Shown: positions 1 to 12,049 of the stretch, piece after piece | Position numbering within the stretch: the first letter of the stretch is position 1 | How the letters are laid out: each line of letters opens with the position of its first letter | Notes under the pieces: generated by a model | What the model saw: only the letters and a program-made list of their open reading frames with translations | What the model was told of the DNA's origin: nothing | The model's database searches: none | Assembly: GCA_028583685.1 (NCBI GenBank) | Contig: JAMXIF010000003.1 | Location: 51,532,406-51,596,405 of the forward strand | DNA: 64,000 nt | From: Petaurus breviceps papuanus | Taxonomy: Eukaryota > Chordata > Mammalia > Diprotodontia > Petauridae | Direction of reading: 5' to 3' | Translations under genes and position numbers: made by a program

Positions 1-849
1 TCTAAAATACTGCAACTGCAGTCATTCCTGGAAAAACTGCCCTGTTCTTTTCCCCCTTTCCAAATGATAGCATAACATTCTTCTTTCTGCATAGAGAATG
101 ATCATTTGATTCTTTGCTGAGCTGTTTAGTATTTACAGAAGGGTCCTGTCACAACAGCACACGTTCATACAGCTGTCTTGGAATAACAAAAGTGAGCTAG
201 CCTGAACCACAGAATTCCCTCTTCTAAATTCCTTTTTTTCAGTTGCAGCTATCAATGATCTTTGCATATTCTACAGGGGAAGTAATTCCATAACCAGTCA
301 CCTGGAAGGATTTTGTTTTATCAGTTGATTTCTAACTTCTAAAAGGCTTTATTATTTCAGTCTGTTTCTTGTTCCCACTAATTGTTCTGCTTGCTTTTTC
401 TATATTTATTTCTTTTCCTTGTAGATCTAAACATATGTGTATTTGTCTGTCCAACTTATTAGGCTTAAAATTTTTATTGATGCCTTTTGATTTTATATCA
501 CACTTTCATTTCCAGTTAGACACTTCACTTTCACTTGCTGCTTCCTGCCTCTGTAGTTCCCTTGTAAAAAGGGAAAAAATAAAACAGTTAAGACCAGTAT
601 AGTTACTGTGCCTGATGGCTCATGCTCCATTCCAAACCATATTCCCCCATTTTACCAAGAAAAGGAAGCATATTTCTTTATTTCTAATCCAAAAGTAATC
701 ACTATATTTACTCAGTTGTTTGTTTTATTATTTATATTATTATCATTCTATCTATTATATTTCTGACTGTTTATTTTACTCCGCATCAATTTGTACTATT
801 CTTATTGCTGCTGCTGCTGCTACTACTCCTACTATTACCACTACTACAC
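1..849. other. AT-rich intronic sequence without a recognised gene
   Basis: I see no exon, RNA gene or clear transposon here. Open frames are short and look random. Because the ASXL3 exons downstream read on the + strand, this is most likely intron of ASXL3. Near the right end is a degenerate trinucleotide tract of CTG and CTA units (about 805-846). Confidence 0.6.
805..846. repeat. Degenerate CTG/CTA trinucleotide tract
   Basis: Five or so GCTG-phase units are followed by ACT/ACC-rich triplets. It is short and imperfect and lies directly before a MIR element, so it is probably a slipped simple repeat with no coding role. Confidence 0.7.
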
Positions 850-1085
850 CTAGCTTTTATATAGTGCTTACTACATGCTAGGCGCTGTGCTAAGCACTTT
901 ATAATTATCTTATTTCATCCTCATGACAGTCTTGGGAGGTAGGTCCTATTATTGTTCCCATTTTACAGATGAGGAAACTGAAGGGGAAAAAAGTTAAATG
1001 CCTTGCCCAGGGTCACACAGCTACTAAGTACCTAAGGTGGGATTTGAACTCAGGTCTTCTTGACTCCAGACCTGGTATACCATAT
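850..1085 (-). mobile_element. MIR-type CORE-SINE, antisense
   Basis: The + strand shows the reverse complement of a MIR. It has a CTTACTACATGCTAGGC-like stretch, then TTTTACAGATGAGGAAACTGA, then a GGGTCACACAGCTA block and GGATTTGAACTCAGGTCTTC, which is the complement of the tRNA-like head. The order (tail, core, head) fits a minus-strand MIR. Divergence is high, as expected for this ancient family. Confidence 0.85.
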
Positions 1086-1354
1086 ACTGTGCCACCAACC
1101 TGCCCCAAATCTTCCCACATTTTTCTGAATTCCTTATCTTTGTCATTTTTTTACAGTATAGTATTAATTCCATTAACACAGTGTAATAATATTTCACATA
1201 TCATAATTTGTTTGGCCATTCCTGAGTTATCCACTTGTTTCAACTATAAACATGCAGATATACAGATACCTGTATAGACACAATTATAAAATTCTATATA
1301 AAGAAAAGGAACTTAAATAACTGAAGATATATTCATTGTTCATGCCTGGGCTAA

Positions 1355-1440
1355 GCTTAGAATGTAAGCTTGAGGGTAGGGAGTGGTTTTAGTTTTGTTT
1401 CTGTGTACCAAGAACTTAGCAAAGAGTTGGTGCTAAATTA
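1355..1440 (+). mobile_element. L2 LINE 3' end fragment
   Basis: The sequence resembles the degraded L2 3' end: GAATGTAAGCTTGAGGG followed by a short T/G-rich stretch and a GGTGCTAAAT-like tail. It is short and old. A MIR3-type tail would look similar. Confidence 0.45.
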
Positions 1441-1479
1441 GATACATATGTGTATTGAGAAGAATTTCCCTAACTGCCA

Positions 1480-2155
1480 ATATAATACAGTAAAATAATA
1501 TAATAAAAATTAAGGTGCTGCCCCAATAAATGTACAGAATTAGTGCTAAACCAATCAAACTACCAAAGAACTACTTTATAGAGCTAAGTAAAATAATAAC
1601 AAAGTTCATTTGGGGGGAGCAAAAGATCTAGAATATCAAGGGAATAATGAAAAGAAATGGAGAAATAGTACTTTTAAACTTCAGGTTATGAAGTAGTTAT
1701 CATCACAATGATTAGATACTGGTGAAAACATAGAAAGTCAAGAAATAGAATAGATCATACAAGGAAGAGTAATAAAAAATTTTAACTCAGTAACACAATG
1801 AATTTAGTAATCCCCAAACAAAAATTGCCTGGGGAAGCAGTTCATATTTGACAAGAATTGCTGGATGCCATCCACATGCAGGGAAAGAAACATGGAGTCT
1901 GAATGTAGATCAAAACATAGTATTTGCTCTTTTTAAAAAATTTTTTTCTTTCTCATGATTCCTCCCATTTGTTCTAATTCTTCTATACAACATGACTAAT
2001 GTGAAAATATGTTTAATAAGAATGTATATGTAGAGTCTCTATTGGATTGTATGACATCTTGGGGAGAGGGGAGGGAGGTGAAGAAAAGTTAAAACTTATG
2101 GAAGTGAATGTTGAAAATGAAAAATATGTGAATTAATTTATTTTTAAAAAGTGCC
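1480..2155 (+). mobile_element. Marsupial L1 3' portion, rearranged
   Basis: From about 1510 the sequence resembles the L1 ORF2 C-terminal coding region (a TTCATTTGG segment after a run of Lys/Ile-rich codons). It then jumps to the L1 3'UTR, which repeats almost exactly in the next element: CATGGAGTCTGAATGTAGATCAAA, TTTCTCATG and TGACATCTTGGGGAG. It ends in an A-rich tail near 2150. The frame is full of stops, so this is a dead fragment. Confidence 0.75.
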
Positions 2156-2159
2156 CCTC

Positions 2160-2818
2160 CCAAGAGCTAAAAAAAGGACCCACATGTACAAAAATATTTA
2201 TAGTAGCTCTTTTTGTGGTGGCAAAGAATTGGAAATTGAGGAGATGCCCATCAATTGGGTAATGGCAGAACAAGGTGTGGTATATGAATGTAATGGAATA
2301 TTATTGTGCTGTAAGAAATGATGAGCAGGTGGACTTCAGAAAAATATGGAAAGACTTAAATGAACTGATGCTGAGTGAGGAGAGCAGAACCAGGAGAACA
2401 TTTTACATAGGTACAGCCACATTGTGTGATGACTAACTTTGATAGACTTGGCTATTCTTAGCAATGCAAGGTTCTGAGACAACTCCAGAAGGCTCATGGT
2501 GCAAAATGCTTTCCACATTCAAAGAAAGAACTATGAAGTCTGAATGCAGATCAAAGCATACTATTTTCTCTTTTTTTGTTGCTTTTTTCTTTCTCATGGT
2601 TTTCCCCTTTTGTTCCGATTCTTCTTTCACAAAATGACTAATGTAGAAATATGTTTAATATGATTGTACATATATAGCCTATATCAGATTGTGTGCGGTC
2701 TTGGGGAAGGAGTAGGGAAGGGAGAAAAAAATATGGAACTTAAAATCTTATAAAAGTGAATATTAAACACTATCTTTTACATGTAATTGGAAAAAATAAA
2801 ATACTATTAATTGGGGAA
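2160..2818 (+). mobile_element. Marsupial L1 3' end
   Basis: This reads as the last part of L1 ORF2 plus the 3'UTR. The segment with AAATATTTATAGTAGC, then GGCAAAGAATTGGAAA, then GGAATATTATTGTGCTGTAAG is the marsupial equivalent of the well-known L1 ORF2 end, where the protein carries a Trp- and Tyr-rich C-terminus. It closes with an A-rich tail near 2815. It is truncated at its 5' end, as most L1 insertions are. Confidence 0.88.
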
Positions 2819-2819
2819 A

Positions 2820-3885
2820 AAATAAAGCCAGGTTATGTGACTTTAAAAAAATTGCTGGGAAAACTAGAAAATACTCTAGCAGGAATTACATTTAGATCAC
2901 CTCTTTTACCATATGCCATAATAAATTGAAAATGGGTATGTGACCTGAATATCAATGATCCTAACTTTGCTAAATTAGAAGAGAAGGATGTTATAGATTT
3001 TTCATAGGTGTAGCTAAGGGGTAAATTCTTAATCAAACAAGGAATAGAGTCGAGTACAAAAGATAATTTTGGTTATATGAAGTTGAAAAGTTTTCACTGG
3101 ACAAAATTAATGGTACTTAGGTAAGAAAGAAAGTGGTCTGCTAGGAAAAAATCTTTGTCCCAAATATCTCTGATAAGGTTCTGATTTCCAAATTATGTAA
3201 ACAAGTAAGAAAAATTAAAATTAAAAGCCATTCTCCAAGGAATATCAGCTAGCAGCTCTCAAAGAATACTTGCAATTTAATAACAACCATATGAAAGAAT
3301 GTTTCACATCAGTAGTAAGAGAAAGACAAAAACAACTCTGAGATTTCATTTCACACCCAGCAAATTGACAAAACAGAGCAAAAGGAGTAATCAGTGTCAG
3401 AGGGGATGTAGAAAGAGAAATGTGCTATGATGACAGATTAGTCCAGCCATTCCGGAAAACAATTAGAAATTGTGAAAAGAGAGTGACAATGTCCACATCT
3501 TTTGACCCCATAGTTCCATGGGTAGGCATATACCCAAAGGAGGTCACTGATAAAAGGAAAGGCACCATATATACCAAAACATTTATAGCAACAGTTTTTG
3601 TTGTAACAAAGAACTGGAAACAAAACAGATGCCCGTCGCTTGGGGAAAGCTAAATTGTGGTACATTAATACAATGGATTATCACTGTGATCTTAGAAATC
3701 ATGACTATAAATACTGAGAAGCATGGGAAAACATACATAAACTAAAAAAAAATGACTACAGCAATTTAAATAGAGCAGCATTTACAAAGAAATGAAAATT
3801 GAATGTTGTAAGATTATAAGCAAGTGCCACACCAAAGAAATATGAACATGTACTTCTTTCCCTTCTTTGCAGAGGTGGGGGACTA
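2820..3885 (+). mobile_element. L1 ORF2 C-terminal region, decayed
   Basis: The reading direction and order of motifs follow L1 ORF2: a LEEKDVIDFS-like stretch near 2975, a KLKSFHWTK-like stretch near 3085, then the typical region around 3490-3560 encoding FDPIVPWVGIYPKEV. It ends with the GAACTGGAAAC / GGTACATTAATACAATGGA segment near 3610-3680. Stops and indels interrupt all frames. It abuts the two preceding L1 3' ends, making a cluster. Confidence 0.82.
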
Positions 3886-3897
3886 TATCAAACCACT

Positions 3898-3962
3898 ACA
3901 TATGTGTGTGCGTGTGTACACACATATACTATATATGTATGCATACATATCTATATGTACAT
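3898..3962. repeat. Imperfect TG/TA microsatellite
   Basis: Alternating purine-pyrimidine sequence (TATGTGTGTG, then TACACACATATA, then TATGTATGCATACAT) follows the L1 fragment. It probably grew from a low-complexity insertion tail. Confidence 0.75.
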
Positions 3963-4514
3963 GATTGATATGCTTATTAAATTTATTAAACTTTTTTCCC
4001 AATTCACACAAAAAAAGTTTTTTCCTAAGGATGGCTCTGTTGGAGAGAATGGTGGGAAGGAAATATTCAAAAAATCAAGATGATTTGAAAGAGATATCAT
4101 TACAATTTTTTTCAAGAATTTCTCTCATAGTTGTGAAAGATACTTCTTTCCATTTTCCTCCAGTTTTTAAAGTGAAATTTCATATTTAGGTTATATATGA
4201 AATAAGAACTTTTTTATTAGGTGGAGTGAGACATTTGTTCAATCTATTTTTTCTCTTTACCATCACCTGTTTTTAAAATTTTTATGTAATAGAGAATACT
4301 TCCCCTAGTAGCTTATTTCTAGACTTATCAGACATTGGATTATTATTTCTTACTATTGTTTACCTAGATGGTTTTACCCATCTACTTGTCACTTTCTGTA
4401 CTAATACCAAATAGATTTGATTACTTCTTTATAATGTAGTTTAAGGTCTGGAAGTACTGTTCCTCCTTCATTCCTACTTATTTTTATTATTTCCCTTGAA
4501 ATTCTAGAACTTTC

Positions 4515-4632
4515 ATTCCACCCAATTAGACTGAGCTGCTTGAGAGCAGAGTTTTTGTTTATTTTTCACCAGCAACACTTAGTACAATATGTGACACATA
4601 GTAGGTGCTTAATAAATGCTTGTTTGACTCCA
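4515..4632 (+). mobile_element. L2 LINE 3' end
   Basis: The ordered blocks CTGCTTGAGAGCAGAG, then GCAACACTTAGTACA, then CACATAGTAGGTGCTTAAT and AAATGCTTG are the standard L2 3' end. Only the last 110 bases or so of the element remain, as is common for this family. Confidence 0.85.
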
Positions 4633-4639
4633 GGATAAT

Positions 4640-6173
4640 TTTATTTTTTTTCAAGTTCTATAAGATAAACCCCCAGTAGTTTGACTTTGTGTAGTACCAG
4701 GTTTTTTTAATGGCCCTATTTATAAGTACTTTCAGTGATTTCACCTGACATTTCTTGTTCTCCTTTACCCATTTCCAGACTCCACTGAAATTAATAGAAT
4801 GGGAACATTGAAAGTATTCAGTATTCTGTGTCAAATGTCTTAACATTTAAGCAATATTATATTTTTAAAAGAGCTTTCCCAATACTATCCATCCCTGTCA
4901 TTTCCAGATATTAGAAGTTATTCATGTAATTTTTCCTTAGGGCTCTAAATAGTTTTCTTTATTTAGCAAATTTGTATCTAAGTTTTTATTACAACATGTT
5001 TAGGTTAGTTCAGAATCTCATTGTTTTTAGACAAAGGCCATTCCTAGCAAGTCCTCATTGTATAAGGTGACTGTACTCTTGTGAAAATAAAGCTTAGTTT
5101 GAACAGTAACCTTTTTATAGTAATTAAAAGTAACTTCTGGATATCTCTACTCCTTTAGGAATTTTGCTAATACTATGCTTTCCTTGACCTGACCAAGAAA
5201 ATAAATAAGTAAATCTCTCTTTACCCATAGTTGTTTCATCACTTCATAAAAGTTGAATAAAGTAAGAAAAAGGAGAGAAAAATCATTCAATCTGTATTTC
5301 AGGGTTGCTGACTAACTGAGTCACATCATGACTCCTGTTATATTCAGGGCATTTGAATGTATTCCATTTGGTTGACTTAAATTATTTGTGGATTAATTTT
5401 CCTTTGCCAAATAAAAGTTTATTACACAAGTATTTAGTTTATGGATCTAATTACTCTAATTTTTCTATAAATTGTTCTTATTGCCCCACAGAACTGCTTT
5501 TCATAGATGCAGTTTTTGAAATTTTTTTGCTTTTGGTTAGCTAAGTATTCATACTTGGATCCTATTTCATGCATTAGAAAGCTTTTTGCGTACATCAAGA
5601 TGTTTTTGTTATATATGCAGTAGATATCTGAAGTGAGTTACACCATCTTTTTAAGAGTATTTGGCTCTTTAGTAAGTCCTCAGGTGGAGTAAAGGCCTAA
5701 TAAGATAGTCCATTTACCTTCTATTAAATAAATGTGATACTTGGTTATGGAAGTTCCTTTTAAGTTTTTCACCTATAGGTACCTACAGACTTATGTTGCT
5801 GCTTTCAACTCTAATGGCACTGGCATCCCACGGAGTAATGGAGGGAAGATGAATCTTTTGTATTTCATTAAAATATTCTTGCCATAGATGGCTCCTGAGA
5901 GCCTATCTATAATCATATACAAATAGACTACTTGTCTTATGCTTTCAGGAGAGTTGACAGATTTTCCCTGAGTCATGCAGTTAAATAAACATTTATAAAG
6001 TACCTGTTGATTGTTTGAGGTGCTGGAGGGAACGTAGTCCTAGCTTTCCAAGTTGCTAGGAGGAGGAAAATCCATGTTTTGTCTCTAGATTCTTTTGTTG
6101 TCATTGAAACAAATGCTCAAACTACTTTGGATTGAAGTAAGTGTTCACTCTTGTCATGGAATGAAAGCACAGC

Positions 6174-6215
<42 letters not shown>

Positions 6216-8320
6216 AAAAATAAATCTCAGTAACATTTTGGTACCTTGGTAGTCTAGAAACCAGTATGCTTAGTATTCTTTGATTAGCTCCTTTATGAAC
6301 TCTTCACACAAGAGAAGGGCAGTATTTCCTTTTGTCATTCTTAATAAAGAACAAATATCCATGATAATACATTTCAACATAGGATGAATAACACATTTAA
6401 CCTCCCAATTAATTTTTTTGTCTTGATTTCATTATTGAATTTTTTTATTCATTTAATCTCTAAAATATGAGTCTGGGCATAAAATTTACCAGAAGGTTAG
6501 CAAAGTCTTAACCACAAGCAGTATTCTTCTACCTAAGTTTACCTTCATTTAGTTCCGAGAGAGAGTAGAAATAATTTGGACATATCTAGTTGTAAACAAT
6601 TATCAGACTGATAGATTTTTGCTTCTATTTGCCATCTTTTTACCTCTTACATATATTTCCCAAGCATTTATGTTGTAGTTAAATCTGTTGTTTGGTATGT
6701 GAGATTGAAAATCTATATTTTTACAAAGTGCTTAATGGAAGTTACTCTGTGAAGCTATAAAATGTGACTGCACATTGCCCGGTAGGAAAGCAATTAAAAT
6801 GCTGTCGTGCATATTCAGATCTTCTTATTTTTTTCCCGAACTCCTTTTCAACCTGCACACTCTTCTCATTTTGTCAGATTTATTATTTCATTTACATTTT
6901 TCATTTAGTTTTGTGCACTTAGCTCTGCCTGACTGAACTCTTTTGCCATTTTTGACAAAGCATGTTAGAATGATTGTCAGTGTTATTGTGGCTTTTCTTG
7001 TTTTAGACAATTCCTAAATTAACTAAATCACATTTCATTTTGTAAACAGATGTTTGTATTTGTTCTTTTAGGTTTTCTGTAATCTTGCAGGGGTAAAGAT
7101 ATCTTTGTTTTCTAGTGTCAGTAATAAAAAGAGACATCCCTTCTTTACATTTTCACAGGGTATTTTTTGGTTTTGCCTTTGTCTATACATCAGTTTGATA
7201 AATACCTTTTCACAGTTCCAGTTTCTAGTTATTTTTTTTTATTTGAATTTGGCCCATTTATTTCATGTTGTTTTAAAGAAAATTTACAATACTTGAAAGA
7301 TATGTTGTTTTCCTTCTAAAATCTGAAGTGAACTATTTTTGTTACTTGTATTTAGCTAACTGGACCCTTTTTCCTTTTATGAAGTGACAACCATCTCACA
7401 GAATGAAGCCATGGGTAACTATTATCTTTGGGTCTATAGCTACATTCTGGTTAGTTGGCAACACCTGTCTGTGATTGTGAGGATGGAATTTGTCACTGGT
7501 AAATTATCATTATCTGAGAATTTTAAAACACCATTTTTTCTTTTACCATTGTAATAAAATTAAAATATAAGATGGCTCTCTTGGTTGTTTGTATGTAGAT
7601 CATGTGTGTTCTGTGGGAGAGAGCATATGGTATACTTAAATACCCTGTGTGTATATGTGGGAAAGTAACTGTGGAAATCTCTTAGACAGTTCTGCCTCAT
7701 TACAGCTGCTATATTTCTAAGAATTCTTCTGATGGCTGACATTTTCTCACATTTCTTTCTTTAGTCACTTACAGATTATTCAACAATACCTAGTCTTCTG
7801 TCAGAAAGTCTCATTTATAGGTATTTTTGCAGTTACAAGATGATATGGTAAAGGATAGCATTTTCTTTCCCTCTTACATTATTTCTTCACTCCTTTAGGA
7901 AATCTACAATTTGATTGGTAGGATCATTCCCTCTATTATTAATACAATTCAGTCTCCTTTTCAAACAGGAGTAGATGGCTTTGTGAGTTAATACCAAAAA
8001 AGTTCTTTAACTGATAGCTAACCTGAGAATAAACATCTCCACTCTACACTTTGACACATCTTGGGATGATAGCATGTACTGAACCCATTCCTAAGCTTAA
8101 TACTATCAACCATGTTGAGGTATCAAGGTAGGGTCACCATGGAATATCTTAGTATCTTGTTTGAATTTAGTGATATAGTTTTACCTCTTTTAACTTCTAG
8201 TTTACCATCAACAAATAGCCTACTGCCACGGCTGTTGCTTTTTGGAATATTTTTTGGTATACTTGAAGCACAATTTAAAGAGAAAAAGGAAATTGGATAT
8301 TGGAAAAATTTTTTGAAAAA
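4640..8320. other. Repeat-poor intronic stretch
   Basis: Over about 3.7 kb I recognise no LINE, SINE or LTR, only one AC microsatellite. Open frames are short and there is no convincing exon with splice sites. Such stretches inside developmental-regulator introns often hold conserved regulatory DNA, but nothing in the single sequence proves it. Confidence 0.5.
6176..6215. repeat. (AC)n microsatellite
   Basis: About 20 AC units with one AA interruption near the right end. It lies in otherwise repeat-poor intron and is likely length-polymorphic. Confidence 0.95.
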
Positions 8321-8324
8321 AAAA

Positions 8325-9335
8325 TTCTCAATTTATTAATTTATTTTTAGTTTTCAATATTAATTTCCTCAAGATTTTGAGTTACAAATTTTCTCCCTGT
8401 CTTTCCCCTACCCCCCACCCTAAGATAGCAAGCCTACTGAATACCCTTTCCCTCAATCTGTTTGTTCTCTCTTATATCCTCCCCCAATTCTCCCCTCCCC
8501 CTCCCAACTATCTAGTAAGGCAAGATGAATTTCTATACCCCGGTGCCTGTGTATCTTATTTCCCAGGTGCATGTAAAAGAAAAAACAATTAAAAAAATAA
8601 ACATTTGTTTTTAAAACTTTGAGTTCCAGATTTTTTCCCTTCTTCCCTCCTCACCCACCCCCACTGGGAAGATAAGCAATTCAACATAGGTTGTACATGT
8701 GTGGTAACATTTCCATAGTAGGTATATTGTGAAAGACTAACTATATTTCCCTCCATCCTATCCTGCCCCTCACTTATTCTGTTTTCTCCTTTGACCCTGT
8801 CCCTTTTCAAAAGTGTTTGCTTCTAACTACCCTCTCCCCCAATCTACCCTCCCTTCTATCATTCCCCCTTCATATCCTCTTCCCCCCTATTTTCTGGTAG
8901 GGTAAGATACCCAATTGGGTGTGTATGTTATTCCCTCCTTAAGCCAAATTCAGTGAGAGTAAGGTTGACTCATTCCCTTTTACCTTCCTGCTCTTCCCCT
9001 CCATTGTAACGTTTTTCTCTTGCCTCTTTTATATGAAATAATTTACCCTAATCTATCTCTCCCTTTCTCCTTCTCCCAATATATTCCTCTCTCACCTCTT
9101 AATTTTATTTTTTAGATATCATCCCTTCATATTCAACTTGTCCTGTGTACTCTGTCTATGTATACATGTACATACATATGCCCACACTCACATATATATT
9201 TATACACGCCTACAATCTCCTATACATATATATATGTATGTATACTTACATATACATATATATTCCCTTCAACTGTCCTTATAACGAGAAAAGTCTTATG
9301 AGTTGCAATTATTGTTTTTCTGGAAGAGAATATTC
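8325..9335 (-). mobile_element. HAL1 3'UTR fragment, antisense
   Basis: The reverse complement matches the 3'UTR of the HAL1 elements at 14580-15640 and 21300-22320. The shared blocks come in the same order: the TTTGAGTTACAAATTTTCTCCC terminus near 8380, a pyrimidine-rich region with CCCTACCCCCC and CACCCACCCC, a TATACATGTA microsatellite, and TTGCAATTATTGTTTTTC near 9303. The copy stops just before ORF1 would begin, so it is a 5'-truncated insertion of about 1 kb. Confidence 0.85.
9145..9265. repeat. TATG/TACA microsatellite inside HAL1
   Basis: Imperfect TATGTATACATGTACATAC-type units. The same element position in the copies at 14694-14815 and 21430-21510 is also a TATG-rich microsatellite, so the seed belongs to the HAL1 3'UTR and was not gained at this site. 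Confidence 0.8.
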
Positions 9336-9639
9336 TTTAATGATCAGGTAATTTACTGTTTGATATGCAGAACTCTTTGCCTGTCTATATTTTACTACAT
9401 TCAGAATCATAGAATCATTAATATCAAAACTGCAATGGACATTATAAATCATCAGACTTCATTTGACTTATATTCTTCCACCCCTCTTAATTTGGAACCA
9501 TAATCAAATCAATACTACCATTAGTAGTGGAAAGGATATACCAGTCTACCCAGGGTGTCTCCACTCATACCATCCCTGTAACTTTCCAAACCAAAGTGCT
9601 CCTTCCTGGTTACCACTCTCCTGTATGTGTTATCTCCTT

Positions 9640-9765
9640 CATTAGAATATAGACTCATTGACAGCTGAGACTGTCTTTTGTTATTGTATCCTAAGACCTA
9701 AGAACAGTGTTAGACACATGGTAAGCATTTAATAAACGCTACTTCCTTCATTCATTCTTCTAGGC
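9640..9765 (+). mobile_element. L2 LINE 3' end
   Basis: ATATAGACTCATTGACAGC, GACTGTCTTTTGTTATTG and GGTAAGCATTTAATAAACGC are the L2 3'-terminal blocks in the right order. It runs directly into an antisense MIR-like fragment. Confidence 0.75.
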
Positions 9766-9892
9766 CAGCTACTTTATTTTGACAGGTGAGGAAACTGAGG
9801 ACATGAGAAGTTATGACATGTCGAAGGTCATACTGCTAGTAAATGGTAGATCTAGAATTCAACCCTGATCATCTAACTTAACATTCATCCGT
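9766..9892 (-). mobile_element. MIR fragment, antisense
   Basis: GGTGAGGAAACTGAGG followed by a degraded AGGTCATACTGCTAGTAA and an ATTCAACCC block is the reverse complement of the MIR core and tRNA-like head. Confidence 0.7.
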
Positions 9893-10186
9893 ATAGACCT
9901 GGTTTTGAATTTATCTGAAGTATAATTTTTTTATTCATGTTATTTCATTTCTACCTTATATGGCAATCTGTGATTGCTAGGTCTTCTTGAGTGGAAGAGC
10001 TATTTGTTTTGATGTTATAATATACATTGAACTATAAAAGCATAAAGCAGTCAGACAAGAAACACAATGGCAAAATAGAAGCCTCCTTTGCCGTCTTGGG
10101 TTGTTTTCTTCTAGTTGGAAATCTTTTGCTCATGACCCATTATCACTTCTCTTAGGTAAATTTCCACTTTTATCACTACACATATC

Positions 10187-10352
10187 TTTTTTTTTCTTTT
10201 AAAGCAATTGGGTTTAAGTAACTTGCTCAAGGTTACATGGCCAGGTGTTTCTGGGTGGGTGCTAAGTTTCTGAGCCCGGATTCGATCCCCAGGTTATCCC
10301 GACACTGGGGCTGGTGCTCTTACTCACTGTGCTACCTGGCCACTCCACACTC
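10187..10352 (-). mobile_element. tRNA-derived SINE, left-type monomer, antisense
   Basis: A poly-T/TTTTC tract is followed by AAGCAATTGGGTTTAAGTAACTTG, then a GGTTACATGGCCAGGTGTTTC block, GATTCGATCCC (a B-box complement) and GTGCTACCTGGCC. It is flanked by an 8-bp duplication CACATATC (10179-10186 and 10353-10360). The ACCCAGAAACACCTGG version of its middle identifies the left monomer type described for the dimeric copies at 40873 and 52296. Confidence 0.9.
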
Positions 10353-10558
10353 CACATATCTTAAAAGCTTTACCTGGAAATAAATGGCATTTCCTGTTTT
10401 CACTTCTCTTATGCTAGGTATACTTTTCCTGACCCTGCAAACTTGAGCCACACTTTACTTTCTATCCACTTGTAATGGTAATGTAATTTTGAATTTGAAG
10501 ATCTCTTTGTGTTGGCAAAAGTAGCAGGTACTTAGCACTTAATAACTGACCAAGCCTC

Positions 10559-11618
10559 TGTTGGGAAAACAGTAAGTATGAACTCTTGTCTCCTGTTACT
10601 GATATAACAGGAAGAGGTTGGCTGAAACAGGAAGTAGCTAATGCTGTGTATACAAGAATAGCCCCAGAGAGGCACAGTCAGGTTTTCTTGAGACTAAGAT
10701 CTGGTGGCAGAGCAGCTATGGAAGAATGGAGAACTGAACCAGAATTTCCTGGAAGCTTATGGTAATGGAGCTTCTTCTGGATGGGAGCCCGGAGCCAGGA
10801 GCCTGGAGCCCAGGTGACTGAGGAATATGACTAGGATGCTGAGACTTTCTTTGTGGCTTGGTTGAACCTTGAATTCCCTGGAGCAGCAATGGTGAAGGAT
10901 CTGACATGGACCAGACTCCAGTGTGGAGCAGGACCTTCCCAGAGAGCTAGTCAAGGAACTGGGAGCTGTCTGCCATTGAATCCAGGTGACAGTCTGGTGA
11001 ATCCAGGTAGAATTTGGGACCATGGAAGGGGATCCAGGGAATCTGAGAACAGGCCCCAAGACAAGATGAAAAGACCTCTCCTTGGGTACTGAGTAATTAT
11101 GGAATTATAGTTTTCTAGTGACCTAAGGGGTGTGGAGGGTTTTGTGTATGATACTTAGTAATTTATTCCTGAATAAGTGACTGATGGAGTTAATCAAGAC
11201 TTTGCCCCAAGAGTGGAAGACTTTGGCTATTGTACTTTGAGATATTGTTACTGATAAGTGACTGATTGACTTTGCCACAAGAGTGGAAGGAAGACTTTGA
11301 ATATATACTTTGAGACTACTGATAAATGACTGACTGAGTTAACTTAAGAGTGACAATTTTACTTTGAGACTATGTTGTGTATATTATATTGTGATTTTCT
11401 GTGATAAGTTGTAATGTTGTGAATGCTATACCTTGATTCTCTGAAAGTTTTGCTTTGATTTGTTATGGAATAAATGGAGTGATCATTATACTGTGTAATC
11501 AGAACCTTAAAAGCTATTCACAGTGGCATTCTTCTGGAAAGCTTCTGTGCATGGCATTACACCACTTAACTAGTGTGAGAGAGCGAGCTTAGGTGAGATT
11601 AGCTATCTTATAGCTACA
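10559..11618 (+). mobile_element. Solo LTR candidate of an endogenous retrovirus
   Basis: A segment of about 1060 bases starts TGTTGGG and ends CA. It is flanked by near-identical 5-base repeats (10554-10558 and 11619-11623). It holds an AATAAA signal near 11469 about 150 bases from its right end, as LTRs do. No gag, pol or env lies beside it, so it would be the remnant left after recombination between two LTRs. The family is not identified; the length would suit an ERV class with long LTRs. It is an old fossil. The boundaries are inferred from the terminal dinucleotides and flanks only. Confidence 0.5.
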
Positions 11619-12049
11619 GTCTCATATTACTTAAGTATATTGGCACCTTTCCATCTGATTTGCAGCTGAAACCTATGTGTGTTGTCTCCCACATATATAG
11701 TACTGTGAACATAATATGCAATTAATACATGCTTTCTCATTATTTTGTTCATTACTCTCTTGTAACATAGATTCATTGCATTAATCAGTGTCTTCCATTT
11801 ACTTCCTGTTTCTCCTTCTATTTGATTGTTTCCTCTTTGATTCCAATTCTTGGAAGCTTTCTTTTAAGTTATTTTCTCAGTAGTTCACTCTTGGAGAACA
11901 ATGAAATACTCTTTGGCAGCCTTTTTCTTGCCCCATATAAACAAGGTTTTCTACCTGAGACCTAGTTTTAAGGCCTATGTTTATGTTCAGACTCCTGTTT
12001 TCAATAGCTGGATGGTCATGAACAAGTTGTTTGAAAGCACTACACTATA

